This document shows positions 1-8,603 of a stretch of DNA of 64,000 nt, piece after piece. How positions within the stretch are numbered: position 1 is the stretch's first letter; each line of letters starts with the position of its first letter. The DNA is from Teichococcus coralli. GTDB lineage: Bacteria; Pseudomonadota; Alphaproteobacteria; Acetobacterales; Acetobacteraceae. The stretch lies in assembly GCF_009829925.1 (NCBI RefSeq), contig NZ_SNVJ01000015.1, positions 1-64,000 on the forward strand. Direction: 5' to 3'. The notes under the pieces are model-generated. The model was given only the letters and a program-made list of their open reading frames with translations, searched no databases and was not told where the DNA came from. Position numbers and translations under genes: made by a program.

Positions 1-1
1 G

Positions 2-2080
2 CGCCGTCCGGCCGGCCCGGGCGCCGCCACGCCGGGTGCCGCCGCGCCGCGCCTGACGCTGCGTGGCCGCGAGGAGGAGGACGAGCGCCCGAGCCCGGCC
101 CGCCGCCCCGGCCTGCCCGCCGCCGCGAAGAAGCCTGCGGCCCCGCCGCCGAAGAAGAGCACGCTGGGTGGCGAGCGCCGGCGCGAGGGCAAGATCGACG
201 TCGCCGCCGCGCTGGAGGGCGAGGACGAGCGCAGCCGCTCCATGGCCTCCGTCCGCCGTGCCCGCGAGCGCGAGCGGCGGCAGCAGGAGCTGCAGCGCCT
301 CCGTTCCGAGGGCGTGAAGGTGGTGCGCGAGGTCGTTGTCCCCGAGGCGATCACCGTGCAGGAGCTGGCGAACCGCATGGCCGCGCGTGGCGGCGAGGTG
401 GTGAAGGCCCTGTTCCGCATGGGCGTCATGGCGACGCTGACGCAGACGATCGACGCCGACACCGCCGAGCTGGTGGTGAACGAGTTCGGACACCGCGTGA
501 AGCGCGTCTCCGAATCCGACGTCGAGCTGGGCCTGGAAGGCGCGGTGGACGCGGAGGCGGACCTGCTGCCGCGCCCGCCGGTCGTCACCATCATGGGCCA
601 CGTCGACCACGGCAAGACCAGCCTGCTGGACGCGCTGCGCAAGACCGACGTGGCGGCGCGCGAGGCGGGTGGCATCACCCAGCACATCGGCGCCTACCAG
701 GTGACGGTGGAGGGCGGCCAGAAGATCACCTTCATCGACACCCCGGGCCACGAGGCCTTCACCGCCATGCGCGCCCGTGGCGCCAGCGTGACGGACATGG
801 TGGTGCTGGTGGTGGCCGCCGATGACGGCGTGATGCCGCAGACGATCGAGGCGATCCACCACGCGAAGGCGGCCGGCGTGCCGCTGATCGTGGCGGTCAA
901 CAAGATCGACAAGCCGGGCGTCAACCTTGACCGCGTGCGCAACGAGCTGCTGCAGCACGAAGTGGTGGTGGAGTCCCTGGGTGGCGACACGCAGGAGATC
1001 CAGGTTTCGGCGACCAAGGCGATGAACCTCGAGAAGCTGCTCGAGGCCATCGTGCTGCAGGCCGAGGTGCTGGACCTGCGGGCCAACCCGGGCCGCGGCG
1101 CCGAGGGCACCGTGATCGAGTCGAAGCTCGACAAGGGTCGCGGCGCGGTGGCCACGGTGCTGGTCCAGAAGGGCACGCTGCACCAGGGCGACATGGTGGT
1201 GGTCGGCGCCGAGTGGGGCCGGGTGCGCGCCATGCTCGACGACAAGGGCCGCCAGCTGAAGGAGGCCGGGCCGAGCCTGCCGGTCGAGATCCTCGGCCTG
1301 TCCGGCGTGCCGGCGGCCGGCGAGCCGCTCACCGCCGTCGAGGACGAGGGCCGGGCGCGCGAGATCAGCGAGTTCCGCCAGCGCAAGCTGCGGGACAAGC
1401 AGGCCGCCGCCGCCGGCGCCGCCCGCGGCACGCTGGCCGACATGATGGCGCGCATCCAGGCGGGCGAGCAGAAGGAGGTCGCCGTCGTCGTGAAGGCCGA
1501 CGTCCAGGGCTCGGCCGAGGCGCTGGGCGTCACCCTGGCGAAGCTGTCGCGCGACGAGGTCAAGGTCCGGGTGCTGCACAGCGCCGTCGGCCAGATCACC
1601 GAGAGCGACATCCAGCTCGCCAAGGCGTCCAATGCCATCGTGGTGGCCTTCAACGTCCGTGCGACGGGGCAGGCGCGCGAGATGGCGCAGCGGGACGGCG
1701 TGGACATCCGCTACTACTCGATCATCTACGAGGTGGCGGATGACGTGGAGAAGCTGGTGCGTGGCAAGCTCGCCCCGATCCAGCGCGAGAAGTTCCTGGG
1801 CTACGCGCAGATCCTCGAGGTCTTCGAGGTCAAGCGCCTGGGCAACATCGCCGGCTGCCGCGTCACCGAGGGTGTGGTCCGCCGTGGCTGCGGCGTCCGC
1901 CTGCTGCGCGATGGCGTGGTCATCCACCAGGGCGAGCTGGCGACGCTCCGCCGCTTCAAGGACGACGTGAAGGAAGTCACGAACGGCTACGAGTGCGGCA
2001 TGAGCTTCGCCAACTACGACGCCATCAAGGTCGGCGACCAGATCGAGTGCTACGAGACCGAGACCGTCGCCGCGGTCTGA
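2..2080 (+). CDS. infB: Translation initiation factor IF-2 (5' end outside window)
   Basis: IF-2 is the GTPase that delivers initiator tRNA to the 30S subunit. The frame is open from position 2, giving 692 codons; the true start lies upstream of the window. The first 80 or so residues are a charged Ala/Pro/Arg/Glu-rich linker as in long alphaproteobacterial IF-2. An IF2-N-like segment follows, then the G domain with GHVDHGKT (596-619), DTPGH and NKID (from 899), and the beta-barrel and C-terminal domains. It is first in infB-rbfA-thioesterase-truB-rpsO, the usual ribosome-maturation cluster; nusA would be expected upstream. A hairpin at 2137-2158 follows the stop. Confidence 0.97.
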   Translation, partial: RRPAGPGAATPGAAAPRLTLRGREEEDERPSPARRPGLPAAAKKPAAPPPKKSTLGGERRREGKIDVAAALEGEDERSRSMASVRRARERERRQQELQRLRSEGVKVVREVVVPEAITVQELANRMAARGGEVVKALFRMGVMATLTQTIDADTAELVVNEFGHRVKRVSESDVELGLEGAVDAEADLLPRPPVVTIMGHVDHGKTSLLDALRKTDVAAREAGGITQHIGAYQVTVEGGQKITFIDTPGHEAFTAMRARGASVTDMVVLVVAADDGVMPQTIEAIHHAKAAGVPLIVAVNKIDKPGVNLDRVRNELLQHEVVVESLGGDTQEIQVSATKAMNLEKLLEAIVLQAEVLDLRANPGRGAEGTVIESKLDKGRGAVATVLVQKGTLHQGDMVVVGAEWGRVRAMLDDKGRQLKEAGPSLPVEILGLSGVPAAGEPLTAVEDEGRAREISEFRQRKLRDKQAAAAGAARGTLADMMARIQAGEQKEVAVVVKADVQGSAEALGVTLAKLSRDEVKVRVLHSAVGQITESDIQLAKASNAIVVAFNVRATGQAREMAQRDGVDIRYYSIIYEVADDVEKLVRGKLAPIQREKFLGYAQILEVFEVKRLGNIAGCRVTEGVVRRGCGVRLLRDGVVIHQGELATLRRFKDDVKEVTNGYECGMSFANYDAIKVGDQIECYETETVAAV

Positions 2081-2120
2081 TGCCCGCGGTCGGGCTTCAA
2101 GGCCCGGCCGCCAACTGACA

Positions 2121-2165
2121 GAAAAAAGAAGAGGGTCCGGGAGAATTCATTCTCCCGGCCTTTTC
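2121..2165 (+). terminator. GAATTC-core hairpin after infB (reverse orientation)
   Basis: A perfect 10-bp stem CCGGGAGAAT / ATTCTCCCGG (2137-2146, 2149-2158) with a 2-nt centre is preceded by an A-rich arm (CAGAAAAAAGAAGAGGG) and followed by CCTTTTC. It could terminate in either direction. This is one copy of the dispersed family described in the findings, lying in the opposite orientation to most copies relative to its upstream gene. Confidence 0.7.
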
Positions 2166-2186
2166 GTCGTTTGAAGAGTTTCCGCC

Positions 2187-2603
2187 ATGGCCAAGAAGCT
2201 TGCCACCCCCGGCGCCCCCAGCCAGCGTATGCTCCGCGTGGCGGAGGAGGTGCGGCATGCGCTTTCCGCCGTCTTCCTGCGCGGCGAGTTGCACGACCCC
2301 GACCTGGATGGGCGGCACATCACGGTCACCGAGGTGCGGGCGTCTCCCGACCTCAAGCACATGACCTGCTTCGTCGCCGCGCTGGGCCGGGCGGTGACGC
2401 CGGAGGAGCTGAAAGGCCTGAAGCGGGTGCAGCCTTTCCTGCGCACGCAGGTCGCTCGCGCGGTGCGGCTGAAGTTCGCGCCGGAGTTGCATTTCCAGCC
2501 CGACACGGCGCTGGACTACGCGATGAAGATCGACGCCGTGCTGCGTCGTCCCGAGGTGCAGCAGGATCTCGGCCCGCGCGGCGAGGAGGACGAAACGCCT
2601 TGA
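2187..2603 (+). CDS. rbfA: 30S ribosome-binding factor A
   Basis: RbfA is a small KH-fold protein that binds immature 30S subunits and helps 16S rRNA 5'-end maturation. The 138-residue product shows the family layout: an N-terminal segment with SQRMLRVAEEVRHALS, the DPDL and ITVTEVRASPDLKH strands, and the PFLRTQVARAVRLKFAPEL helix-strand region. Length is normal. It lies 106 bp after infB, and its stop codon overlaps the proposed TTG start of the next gene, so the two are probably translated together. Confidence 0.95.
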   Translation: MAKKLATPGAPSQRMLRVAEEVRHALSAVFLRGELHDPDLDGRHITVTEVRASPDLKHMTCFVAALGRAVTPEELKGLKRVQPFLRTQVARAVRLKFAPELHFQPDTALDYAMKIDAVLRRPEVQQDLGPRGEEDETP

Positions 2604-2989
2604 GCGATCGCGCGACGCCGCCCGACAGCGCGCCGGTGATCCGCACCATCGCCATGCCGGCGGACACCAACCCGGCGGGCGACATCTTCGGCGGCTGGCT
2701 GATGGCGCAAATGGACCTAGCGGCCGGCAATGCCGCCGCCCGCCGGGCGCGCGGCCGCTGCGCCACCGTGGCGGTGGAGGCGATGAGCTTCCTTTCCCCG
2801 GTGCGGGTGGGCGACGAGGTCAGCCTCTATGCCGAGATCCTCGCCTCTGGCCGCACCTCGCTGCGCATCCGCGTCGAGGCCTGGCGCCGGGAGCGCGAGG
2901 GCGAGCACACCAACCGGGTGACGGAAGCGGTCTTCACCTTTGTGGCGCTGGATGCCACCGGACGGCCGCGCCCGCTGCCGGCGGCGTAG
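2600..2989 (+). CDS. Acyl-CoA thioesterase, YciA-like hotdog family
   Basis: This 129-residue single-hotdog protein should hydrolyse acyl-CoA esters in the cytoplasm. The stretch DTNPAGDIFGGWLMAQMD (about 22-39) is the family signature, with Asn24 and Asp39 in the positions expected of active-site residues. VAVEAMSFLSPVRVGDEV follows. The start chosen is TTG at 2600, overlapping the rbfA stop as TTGA; in-frame GTG 2636 and ATG 2654 are alternatives, but both would trim the fold. Its place between rbfA and truB is unusual, since these are normally adjacent. The family is clear; the substrate is unknown. Confidence 0.88.
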   Translation: MSDRATPPDSAPVIRTIAMPADTNPAGDIFGGWLMAQMDLAAGNAAARRARGRCATVAVEAMSFLSPVRVGDEVSLYAEILASGRTSLRIRVEAWRREREGEHTNRVTEAVFTFVALDATGRPRPLPAA

Positions 2990-2993
2990 AAGG

Positions 2994-3034
2994 CCGGGGG
3001 AATGAATTCCCCCGGACCCCCATCTTTTTTCTGG
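2994..3034 (+). terminator. GAATTC-core intrinsic terminator after the thioesterase gene
   Basis: This is the clearest copy of the dispersed family. A perfect 10-bp stem CCGGGGGAAT / ATTCCCCCGG (2994-3003, 3006-3015) is followed by ACCCCCATC and six T residues (3025-3030). It begins 5 nt after the stop codon and is correctly oriented to end transcription of the preceding gene. Confidence 0.8.
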
Positions 3035-3087
3035 CCGTTTGCGCGCGGGCAGCGGGGGTAGTATCCCCCAGCCCCCGAATGGAAGGT

Positions 3088-3140
3088 CCAGGAAACTCAG
3101 TTTCCTGGCGGGAGAGCGCGAGAGGGCGGAGCCCTCTCGC
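3088..3140 (+). terminator. Two further hairpins between the thioesterase gene and truB
   Basis: CCAGGAAAC / GTTTCCTGG (3088-3096, 3100-3108) is followed by GCGAGAGGGC / GCCCTCTCGC (3118-3127, 3131-3140). Neither has a T tract. The second stem recurs in similar form at 9512-9534. They may be transcript 3'-end or leader structures before truB at 3170. Confidence 0.45.
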
Positions 3141-3169
3141 AGACACGCCCAATCTGCAAAAGAGATCTC

Positions 3170-4162
3170 ATGCCTCGCCCCTACCGCAAACCGAAGGGCC
3201 GCCCGCTGGATGGCTGGCTGATCGTGGACAAGCCTTCGGGCATCGGCTCGACCGATGTGGTGAACAAGCTGAAGCGTGCCTTCCAGGCGCAGAAGGTGGG
3301 CCATGGCGGCACGCTGGACCCGCTGGCAACGGGCGTGCTGCCGCTGGCCTTCGGTGCGGCGACCAAGATGGTGCCCTACGTCATGGACGGCACCAAGACC
3401 TACCGCTTCACGCTGAAGTTCGGCGAGGCGCGCGACACCGACGACGCCGACGGCCAGGTGATCGCCACCTCGGAGGCGCGCCCAACGGACGAGGCGATCC
3501 GCGCCGCGCTGCCCGCCTTCGTCGGCGACATTCTGCAGGTGCCGCCGATCTACTCCGCCATCAAGGTGAACGGCGCGCGCGCCTATGACCTGGCGCGGGA
3601 CGGCCAGCTTCCCGAGCTGGCGCCACGCCCGGCGCGGGTGGACCGCTTCGAGCTGGAGAGCCGTCCCGACGCGGACACCGCCATCTTCTTCGTGCAGTCC
3701 GGCAAGGGCGTCTACATGCGCTCCCTGGCACGGGACATCGCCCGGGCGGTGGGCGCGGTCGGCCATATCGCGACCCTGCGGCGGATGCGCGTCGGCCCCT
3801 TCCTGGAAGAGGCCGCGATTCCGCTGGACAAGCTGGTCGGATCGGAGGATATCCCGCCTCCTTCCCCGGATCTTCTGCTTCCCGTGACGACCGCGCTGGC
3901 CGACATCCCGGCACTGGCCCTCACGGAAGCCGAGATTGCCCGCCTTTCCTTCGGCCAGGCCATTTCCCTGGTCGAGCTGATGGGGCGGATCCCGGGCGAC
4001 GCCAGCCCCGATGGCGGGTTGGTGCGCGCCATGGCGGGGGAGCGCCTGAAGGGCCTTGCCAGGCTCGAATCCGGTCTTCTCAAGCCGGAGCGCTGGCTTG
4101 GCCCGGGTGAAAACACCTTCGTCGCCACGTCGCCTGCGGGCGCGGACGGCGACCCAGAATGA
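3170..4162 (+). CDS. truB: tRNA pseudouridine-55 synthase
   Basis: TruB isomerises U55 in the T-loop of tRNAs. The 330-residue protein carries [18 protein letters not shown] near the N terminus and the catalytic motif [13 protein letters not shown] with nucleophilic Asp50. [17 protein letters not shown] and the [15 protein letters not shown] segment also fit TruB_N. A C-terminal PUA-like extension (roughly 240-320) is present. The start has a GAGA-type ribosome site in AAAAGAGATCTC. It lies 13 bp upstream of rpsO, so both should share a transcript. Confidence 0.96.
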   Translation: MPRPYRKPKGRPLDGWLIVDKPSGIGSTDVVNKLKRAFQAQKVGHGGTLDPLATGVLPLAFGAATKMVPYVMDGTKTYRFTLKFGEARDTDDADGQVIATSEARPTDEAIRAALPAFVGDILQVPPIYSAIKVNGARAYDLARDGQLPELAPRPARVDRFELESRPDADTAIFFVQSGKGVYMRSLARDIARAVGAVGHIATLRRMRVGPFLEEAAIPLDKLVGSEDIPPPSPDLLLPVTTALADIPALALTEAEIARLSFGQAISLVELMGRIPGDASPDGGLVRAMAGERLKGLARLESGLLKPERWLGPGENTFVATSPAGADGDPE

Positions 4163-4175
4163 AAGGCTGACGCCG

Positions 4176-4448
4176 ATGTCGAGCATCACCGTCGAGCGCC
4201 GCGCGGAGCTGATCCAGCAATACGCCACCAAGGCCGGCGACACGGGGAGCCCGGAAGTGCAGGTGGCCCTGCTCTCCGAGCGCATCTCCTCCCTCACCGA
4301 GCACCTGAAGACCCACCCCAAGGACTTCCACAGCCGGCGTGGCCTGCTGGTGCTGGTCGGCCAGCGCCGTGGCCTGCTGGATTACCTGAAGCGCAAGAAC
4401 CAGGGCCGCTATGCGTCCCTGATCGAGCGCCTCGGCCTGCGCCGCTGA
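4176..4448 (+). CDS. rpsO: 30S ribosomal protein S15
   Basis: S15 is a primary 16S rRNA-binding protein of the platform. The 90-residue product has the standard length and the [35 protein letters not shown] and [12 protein letters not shown] segments of the family. The start at 4176, not the longer upstream frame, matches the family N terminus. In most proteobacteria pnp follows rpsO; here an amino-acid transporter follows after 361 bp, with a hairpin at 4458-4480 directly behind the stop. Confidence 0.97.
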   Translation: MSSITVERRAELIQQYATKAGDTGSPEVQVALLSERISSLTEHLKTHPKDFHSRRGLLVLVGQRRGLLDYLKRKNQGRYASLIERLGLRR

Positions 4449-4457
4449 TCCTGCCCG

Positions 4458-4480
4458 CCGGGGGAAGCGCATTCCCCCGG
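4458..4480 (+). terminator. Hairpin behind rpsO
   Basis: A 9-bp perfect stem CCGGGGGAA / TTCCCCCGG with a 5-nt loop starts 10 nt after the rpsO stop. It has the same arms as the dispersed GAATTC-type family but a diverged loop, and there is no T tract. Confidence 0.6.
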
Positions 4481-4603
4481 CTCCGGCCGGCGGCCGTTCC
4501 TGCCTTGTGCGCCACGGTCCGTCGCCCGCCCGCGTCTGCGGCAGCGCCTCCGCTTCTTGCCGCCCCCACTCCCCATTCCGCAGGTGCAAGCCATGCCAAT
4601 CTA

Positions 4604-4618
4604 TGGCACACGGTTTGC
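4604..4618 (+). promoter_or_regulatory. Sigma-54 (RpoN) promoter for aapJQMP
   Basis: TGGCAC-N5-TTGC is an exact match to the -24/-12 consensus, with the GG and GC doublets correctly spaced. Transcription would start near 4630, about 180 nt upstream of aapJ. This points to nitrogen control by an activator such as NtrC, consistent with an amino-acid uptake operon. No activator site was identified. Confidence 0.75.
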
Positions 4619-4809
4619 TTACCAAGCGATGATGCATCGCTCCCGCGGGAGAAATCGATGCGCCACGATTGCACCGATCCTCCTGTACGGTTAACGGGCA
4701 AAAGGCAGGCCTTTGCAGGGCTGCCCTGCTCCTGGCGCAGAGCCGCCAGTCCACGGGAGGAGCCGCCGGCCTCAAGCCGGATGGCGCACAGAGAGGGAGT
4801 GAGAGACTG

Positions 4810-5859
4810 ATGAAGCCCATGCGGCTTGCTACCCTGCGCACACTCGGCTTGGCCGCCCTGGCCGCCGCCATGGCGGTGCCCGCCCTGGCGCAACAACAGC
4901 CCGCGCAACAGAACGCGGCAACGATGGATGCGATCAAGTCCCGTGGCACGCTGAGCTGTGGCGTGAACACCGGCCTGGCCGGTTTCGCCCAGCCGGATAG
5001 CCAGGGCCGCTGGACCGGCTTCGACGTGGATTATTGCCGCGCCGTCGCGGTCGCGCTGTTCAACGACGCCAACAAGGTCCGTTACGTGCCGCTCACGGCG
5101 CAGAACCGCTTCACGGCGCTGCAGTCCGGCGAGATCGACATGATGGCGCGCAACACCACCATGACGCTGTCGCGCGACACCTCGCTCGGCCTCGATTTCC
5201 CGGCCATCAACTTCTACGACGGCCAGGGCTTCATGGTGAAGGCCAGCCTCGGCTTGAAGTCGGCCAAGGAGCTGAACGGCGCCACCATCTGCGTGCAGCC
5301 CGGCACCACCACCGAGCAGAACCTGACGGACTGGGCCCGCAGCAACAACGTCCAGTTCAACCCCGTGGTGATCGAGCGGGTCGAGGAGGTCGTCGGCGCC
5401 TATACCTCCGGCCGCTGCGACGCCTATACCACCGACGTCTCCGGCCTGGCCGCCACCCGCTCGGCGCAGCCGAACCCGAACGAGCACCAGATCCTGCCCG
5501 AGGTGATCAGCAAGGAGCCGCTGGGCCCGGCCGTGCGCCATGGCGACCAGCGCTGGGCCGACCTGGTGCGCTGGACCCATAACGCGCTGCTGACCGCCGA
5601 GGAGCTCGGCATCACCAGCAAGAACGTGGAGCAGGCGGCCGCCAGCGACAGCCGGCCCGAGGCGCAGCGCCTGCTCGGCAAGACCGGCGGCCTGGGCGAG
5701 ATGCTCGGTGTGGACAACCAGTGGGCCGTCCGCATCATTAAGGCCGTCGGCAACTATGGCGAGATGTTCGACCGCCACCTGAAGCCGCTCGGCATCCAGC
5801 GCGGCCCGAACGCGCTCTGGACGCAGGGTGGCCTGCAGTACTCCCCGCCCTTCCGGTAA
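4810..5859 (+). CDS. aapJ: General L-amino-acid ABC transporter, periplasmic binding protein
   Basis: AapJ captures amino acids in the periplasm and hands them to the AapQM permease. The 349-residue product starts with a typical signal peptide (residues 1-25, ending PALA). The binding-protein fold then begins TLSCGVNTGLAGFA, with WTGFDVDYCRAVA, the YTSGRCDAYTTD segment and DNQWAVRIIKAVGNYGEMFDRHL near the C terminus, all typical of the AapJ/BztA type. The start at 4810 has a GAGAGGGAG ribosome site. It is the first gene behind the sigma-54 promoter, followed by both permeases and the ATPase. Confidence 0.94.
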   Translation: MKPMRLATLRTLGLAALAAAMAVPALAQQQPAQQNAATMDAIKSRGTLSCGVNTGLAGFAQPDSQGRWTGFDVDYCRAVAVALFNDANKVRYVPLTAQNRFTALQSGEIDMMARNTTMTLSRDTSLGLDFPAINFYDGQGFMVKASLGLKSAKELNGATICVQPGTTTEQNLTDWARSNNVQFNPVVIERVEEVVGAYTSGRCDAYTTDVSGLAATRSAQPNPNEHQILPEVISKEPLGPAVRHGDQRWADLVRWTHNALLTAEELGITSKNVEQAAASDSRPEAQRLLGKTGGLGEMLGVDNQWAVRIIKAVGNYGEMFDRHLKPLGIQRGPNALWTQGGLQYSPPFR

Positions 5860-5980
5860 GCCGCGGGCCGAGTGACCGTGGGGCCGGCATGCCGGCCCCG
5901 CACCCCCTCTCCCCGCCGAGCGGCGCAGAAGACGTCGTGGCGGGGCGGAGCCTGGTGGAAAACAAGAACGGGGCTTCAAC

Positions 5981-7183
5981 ATGTCTGATACCGCCGCCGA
6001 TCCCAGGCTGCTGCGCGCACCGCCGAAGCGCGGTATCCGCCTTTCCTGGGCCGATGAACGGCTGCGCGCGATCGTCTGGCAGGTGCTGGTGCTGGGCATT
6101 GTGGGCGGCATCGTCTGGTGGCTCGTGGGCAATACCCGGCACAACCTGGAAGTGCGGCGCATCGCCACCGGCTGGGATTTCCTCTCGCGCGAGGCGGGGC
6201 TGCCGATCGCCGAGCACGTGATTTCCTACAGCCCCACCAACACCTATGCCCGCGCCCTGCTCATCGGCGTGCTGAACACGCTGAAGGTGGCGGTGGTGGG
6301 CATCATCCTCGCCACCCTCATCGGCACGCTGGTCGGCATTGCCCGGCTTTCGAAGAACTGGCTGCTTTCCCGCTTGGCCGCCGCCTATATCGAACTGATC
6401 CGTGACGTGCCGCTGCTGCTGCAACTGCTGTTCTGGTACACGCTGCTGCAGGCGCTGCCTTCGCCGCGGCAGGCGCTGCATCCGCTGACCGGCGTCTTCC
6501 TCTCCAATCGCGGCCTGAGGCTGCCCTGGATCGAGTGGCAGGACGCGCACAGCTTCGCCCTGCTCGGCCTGGTGCTCGGCGCGGTGATCGCCTTCTTCTA
6601 TGCCCGCAGCGCCCGCGCCAAGCAGATGGCCGATGGCCAGCCGCGCAAGGTCTGGCCGGTGGCGCTGGGCCTGATCGTCGGCCTGCCGGTGCTGATCTGG
6701 CTCGCGTATGGTGCGCCCTTCACGGGCGACATCCCGGCGTTGCGGGGCTTCAACTACGCCGGCGGCATGGCGGTCACGCCGGAATACTTCGCGCTGCTGC
6801 TGGGCCTCGTGACCTATACCGCCGCCTTCATCGCGGAAATCGTCCGCGCCGGTATCCAGGCCGTGGCCAAGGGGCAATGGGAGGCGGCGGAAGCGCTTGG
6901 GCTGTCGCGCGGGCTGATCATGCGCAAGATCGTGCTGCCGCAGGCGCTGCGGGTCATCATCCCGCCAATGACCAGCCAGTACCTCAACCTGACCAAGAAC
7001 TCCTCCCTGGCGGTCGCCATCGGCTACCAGGACATCGTCTCGATCGCCAACACGACGCTGAACCAGACCGGTCAGGCCATCGAGGGCATCGCCATCATCA
7101 TGCTTGTCTACCTGACGATCAGCCTGTCGATCAGCCTGTTCATGAACTGGTACAATGCGCGGATCGCGCTGGTGGAGCGCTGA
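5981..7183 (+). CDS. aapQ: General L-amino-acid ABC transporter, permease subunit
   Basis: This is one of two inner-membrane permeases of the Aap/Bzt system. The 400-residue protein has an N-terminal membrane segment (about 27-47), a periplasmic insert, and a HisM/GlnP-type core with the ATPase-coupling loop EAAEALGLSRGLIMRKIVLPQALR. Its last codons (RIALVER) and stop lie inside the first copy of the 108-bp tandem repeat (7157-7404), which separates it from aapM. Without the repeat the two genes would be joined by a 3-nt spacer, TGA-GCC-ATG. Confidence 0.93.
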   Translation: MSDTAADPRLLRAPPKRGIRLSWADERLRAIVWQVLVLGIVGGIVWWLVGNTRHNLEVRRIATGWDFLSREAGLPIAEHVISYSPTNTYARALLIGVLNTLKVAVVGIILATLIGTLVGIARLSKNWLLSRLAAAYIELIRDVPLLLQLLFWYTLLQALPSPRQALHPLTGVFLSNRGLRLPWIEWQDAHSFALLGLVLGAVIAFFYARSARAKQMADGQPRKVWPVALGLIVGLPVLIWLAYGAPFTGDIPALRGFNYAGGMAVTPEYFALLLGLVTYTAAFIAEIVRAGIQAVAKGQWEAAEALGLSRGLIMRKIVLPQALRVIIPPMTSQYLNLTKNSSLAVAIGYQDIVSIANTTLNQTGQAIEGIAIIMLVYLTISLSISLFMNWYNARIALVER

Positions 7184-7404
7184 GCCATGATCCTGAACGC
7201 AAAGGCCGGTAGCCCGCGCATTGTCGCTTCCTTCGGCGTCGCTGGCCCCAAGGCCAGCTTTGCAGCGCGGATCGCGCTGGTGGAGCGCTGAGCCATGATC
7301 CTGAACGCAAAGGCCGGTGGCCCGCGCATTGTCGCTTCCTTCGGCCTCGCTGGCCCGAGGGCCAGCTTTGCAGCGCGGATCGCGCTGGTGGAGGGCTGAG
7401 CCAT
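7157..7404 (+). repeat. 108-bp tandem cassette (2.3 copies) at the aapQ/aapM junction
   Basis: Two nearly identical 108-bp units (7157-7264, 7265-7372) and a 32-bp partial copy. Each begins with the last codons of aapQ and runs through TGA-GCC-ATG. Each full unit also holds a hairpin with arms GCTGGCC / GGCCAGC. The ATGs at 7187 and 7295 each open a 34-codon frame (MILNAKAG..., ending in RIALVER or RIALVEG) that stops at the next TGA-GCC-ATG. The aapQ stop, both mini-frames and aapM are therefore chained with identical 3-nt spacing. Whether the 34-residue peptides are made is unknown. The unit length is a multiple of three. Confidence 0.85.
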
Positions 7405-8557
7405 GGCCGAGATCACCGCTGAAGCCACCACCCCCCGCGAGGTGCCGGAAAGCCCTGCCGCGCCACGCCGGCCGCCCATGCTGGCGGTCGGGCCCATTGC
7501 CTGGCTGCGGGCCAACCTGTTCTCCTCCTGGATTTCCACCGCCGTTACCCTGGCGCTGGCCTACCTGATCGTCCGCTGGGCCATCGGCTTCGTGGACTGG
7601 GCCTTCATCAACGCCATCTGGTCGGTTCCGGTGACGGAGCAGGGGCCGCAAACCCAGGCATGCCGCGCCCTTGACCATGCCGGCGCCTGCTGGGCCGTAA
7701 TCACGGAGAAGCACCGCTTCATCCTGTTCGGCACCTATCCCTATGAGGAGCACTGGCGGCCGGCGCTCTGCATCCTGCTCTTCATCGGCCTCTACGTCGT
7801 CTCCGCCATGCGCCGCTTCTGGCGGCCGGCGCTGGGGCTGATCTGGCTGGCGACCCTGCTCCTCATCGGCGGGCTGATGTGGGGCGGCGTGTTCGGCCTG
7901 TCCTATGTGCCGCAGGAGCGCTGGGGCGGGCTGGTGATCACCCTGATCCTTTCCACCTTCGGCATCGCCCTGGCCTTCCCGCTCTCCATTCTGGTGGCGC
8001 TCGGCCGGCGCTCGCGGATGCCGGCGATCAAGCTGCTCTGCGTGCTCTACGTGGAGCTGATCCGCGGCGTGCCGCTGATCAGCCTCCTCTTCATGGCCAG
8101 CGTGATGTTTCCGCTCTTCCTCCCGGAAGGCGTCAACTTCGACAAGCTGTTGCGCGCGCAGGTGGCCATCATCCTCTTCGCCGCCGCCTACCTGGCCGAG
8201 GTGGTGCGCGGCGGCCTGCAGGCACTGCCCAAGGGCCAGTACGAGGCGGCCGACGCGCTCGGCCTCTCCTTCTGGCAAAAGACCGGCTTCATCATCCTGC
8301 CGCAGGCGCTGCGGCTGGTGATCCCGCCGCTGGTGAACACCTTCATCGGCATGTTCAAGGACACCTCGCTGGTGCTGATCATCGGCATCTTCGACCTGCT
8401 GACCGCCGGCAAGACCGCGATCATCGAGCCGGCCTGGCAGGGTTTCGGCGTCGAGGTCTACTTCGCCGTGGCCCTCATCTACTTCATCTTCTGCTTCGCC
8501 ATGTCGCGCTACAGCCAGAACCTGGAGGCGGAGCTGAACCGCCACCGCGTCCGCTGA
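7403..8557 (+). CDS. aapM: General L-amino-acid ABC transporter, second permease subunit
   Basis: This is the partner permease to AapQ. The 384-residue protein has an N-terminal membrane segment, the AapM-type periplasmic loop with two Cys residues ([20 protein letters not shown]), several membrane spans, and the coupling loop [44 protein letters not shown] is a typical C-terminal core segment. The ATG at 7403 follows the last TGA-GCC junction of the tandem cassette. aapP follows after 46 bp. Confidence 0.94.
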   Translation: MAEITAEATTPREVPESPAAPRRPPMLAVGPIAWLRANLFSSWISTAVTLALAYLIVRWAIGFVDWAFINAIWSVPVTEQGPQTQACRALDHAGACWAVITEKHRFILFGTYPYEEHWRPALCILLFIGLYVVSAMRRFWRPALGLIWLATLLLIGGLMWGGVFGLSYVPQERWGGLVITLILSTFGIALAFPLSILVALGRRSRMPAIKLLCVLYVELIRGVPLISLLFMASVMFPLFLPEGVNFDKLLRAQVAIILFAAAYLAEVVRGGLQALPKGQYEAADALGLSFWQKTGFIILPQALRLVIPPLVNTFIGMFKDTSLVLIIGIFDLLTAGKTAIIEPAWQGFGVEVYFAVALIYFIFCFAMSRYSQNLEAELNRHRVR

Positions 8558-8603
8558 GGCCGGCCATGACCCGCAACCCTTCCTTCCACGGAGCCCACGT
8601 CGC

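Larger units (their letters stand above)
4449..4809 (+). other. Intergenic leader region before aapJ
   Basis: These 361 bp hold the rpsO hairpin (4458-4480), a sigma-54 promoter (4604-4618), a small hairpin GCGATG-ATG-CATCGC (4626-4640) at the expected transcription start, and about 170 nt of leader. A GAGAGGGAGTGAGAG tract just before ATG 4810 gives a strong ribosome site. I saw no convincing coding sequence or NtrC dyad. Confidence 0.6.

Noticed and set aside
4449..4603. NtrC binding dyad upstream of the sigma-54 promoter
   Set aside because: No sequence close to GCAC-N7-GTGC was found, so no activator site is annotated.
7157..7404. CRISPR array at the repeated block
   Set aside because: The unit is 108 bp in direct tandem without distinct spacers, and no cas genes are present.
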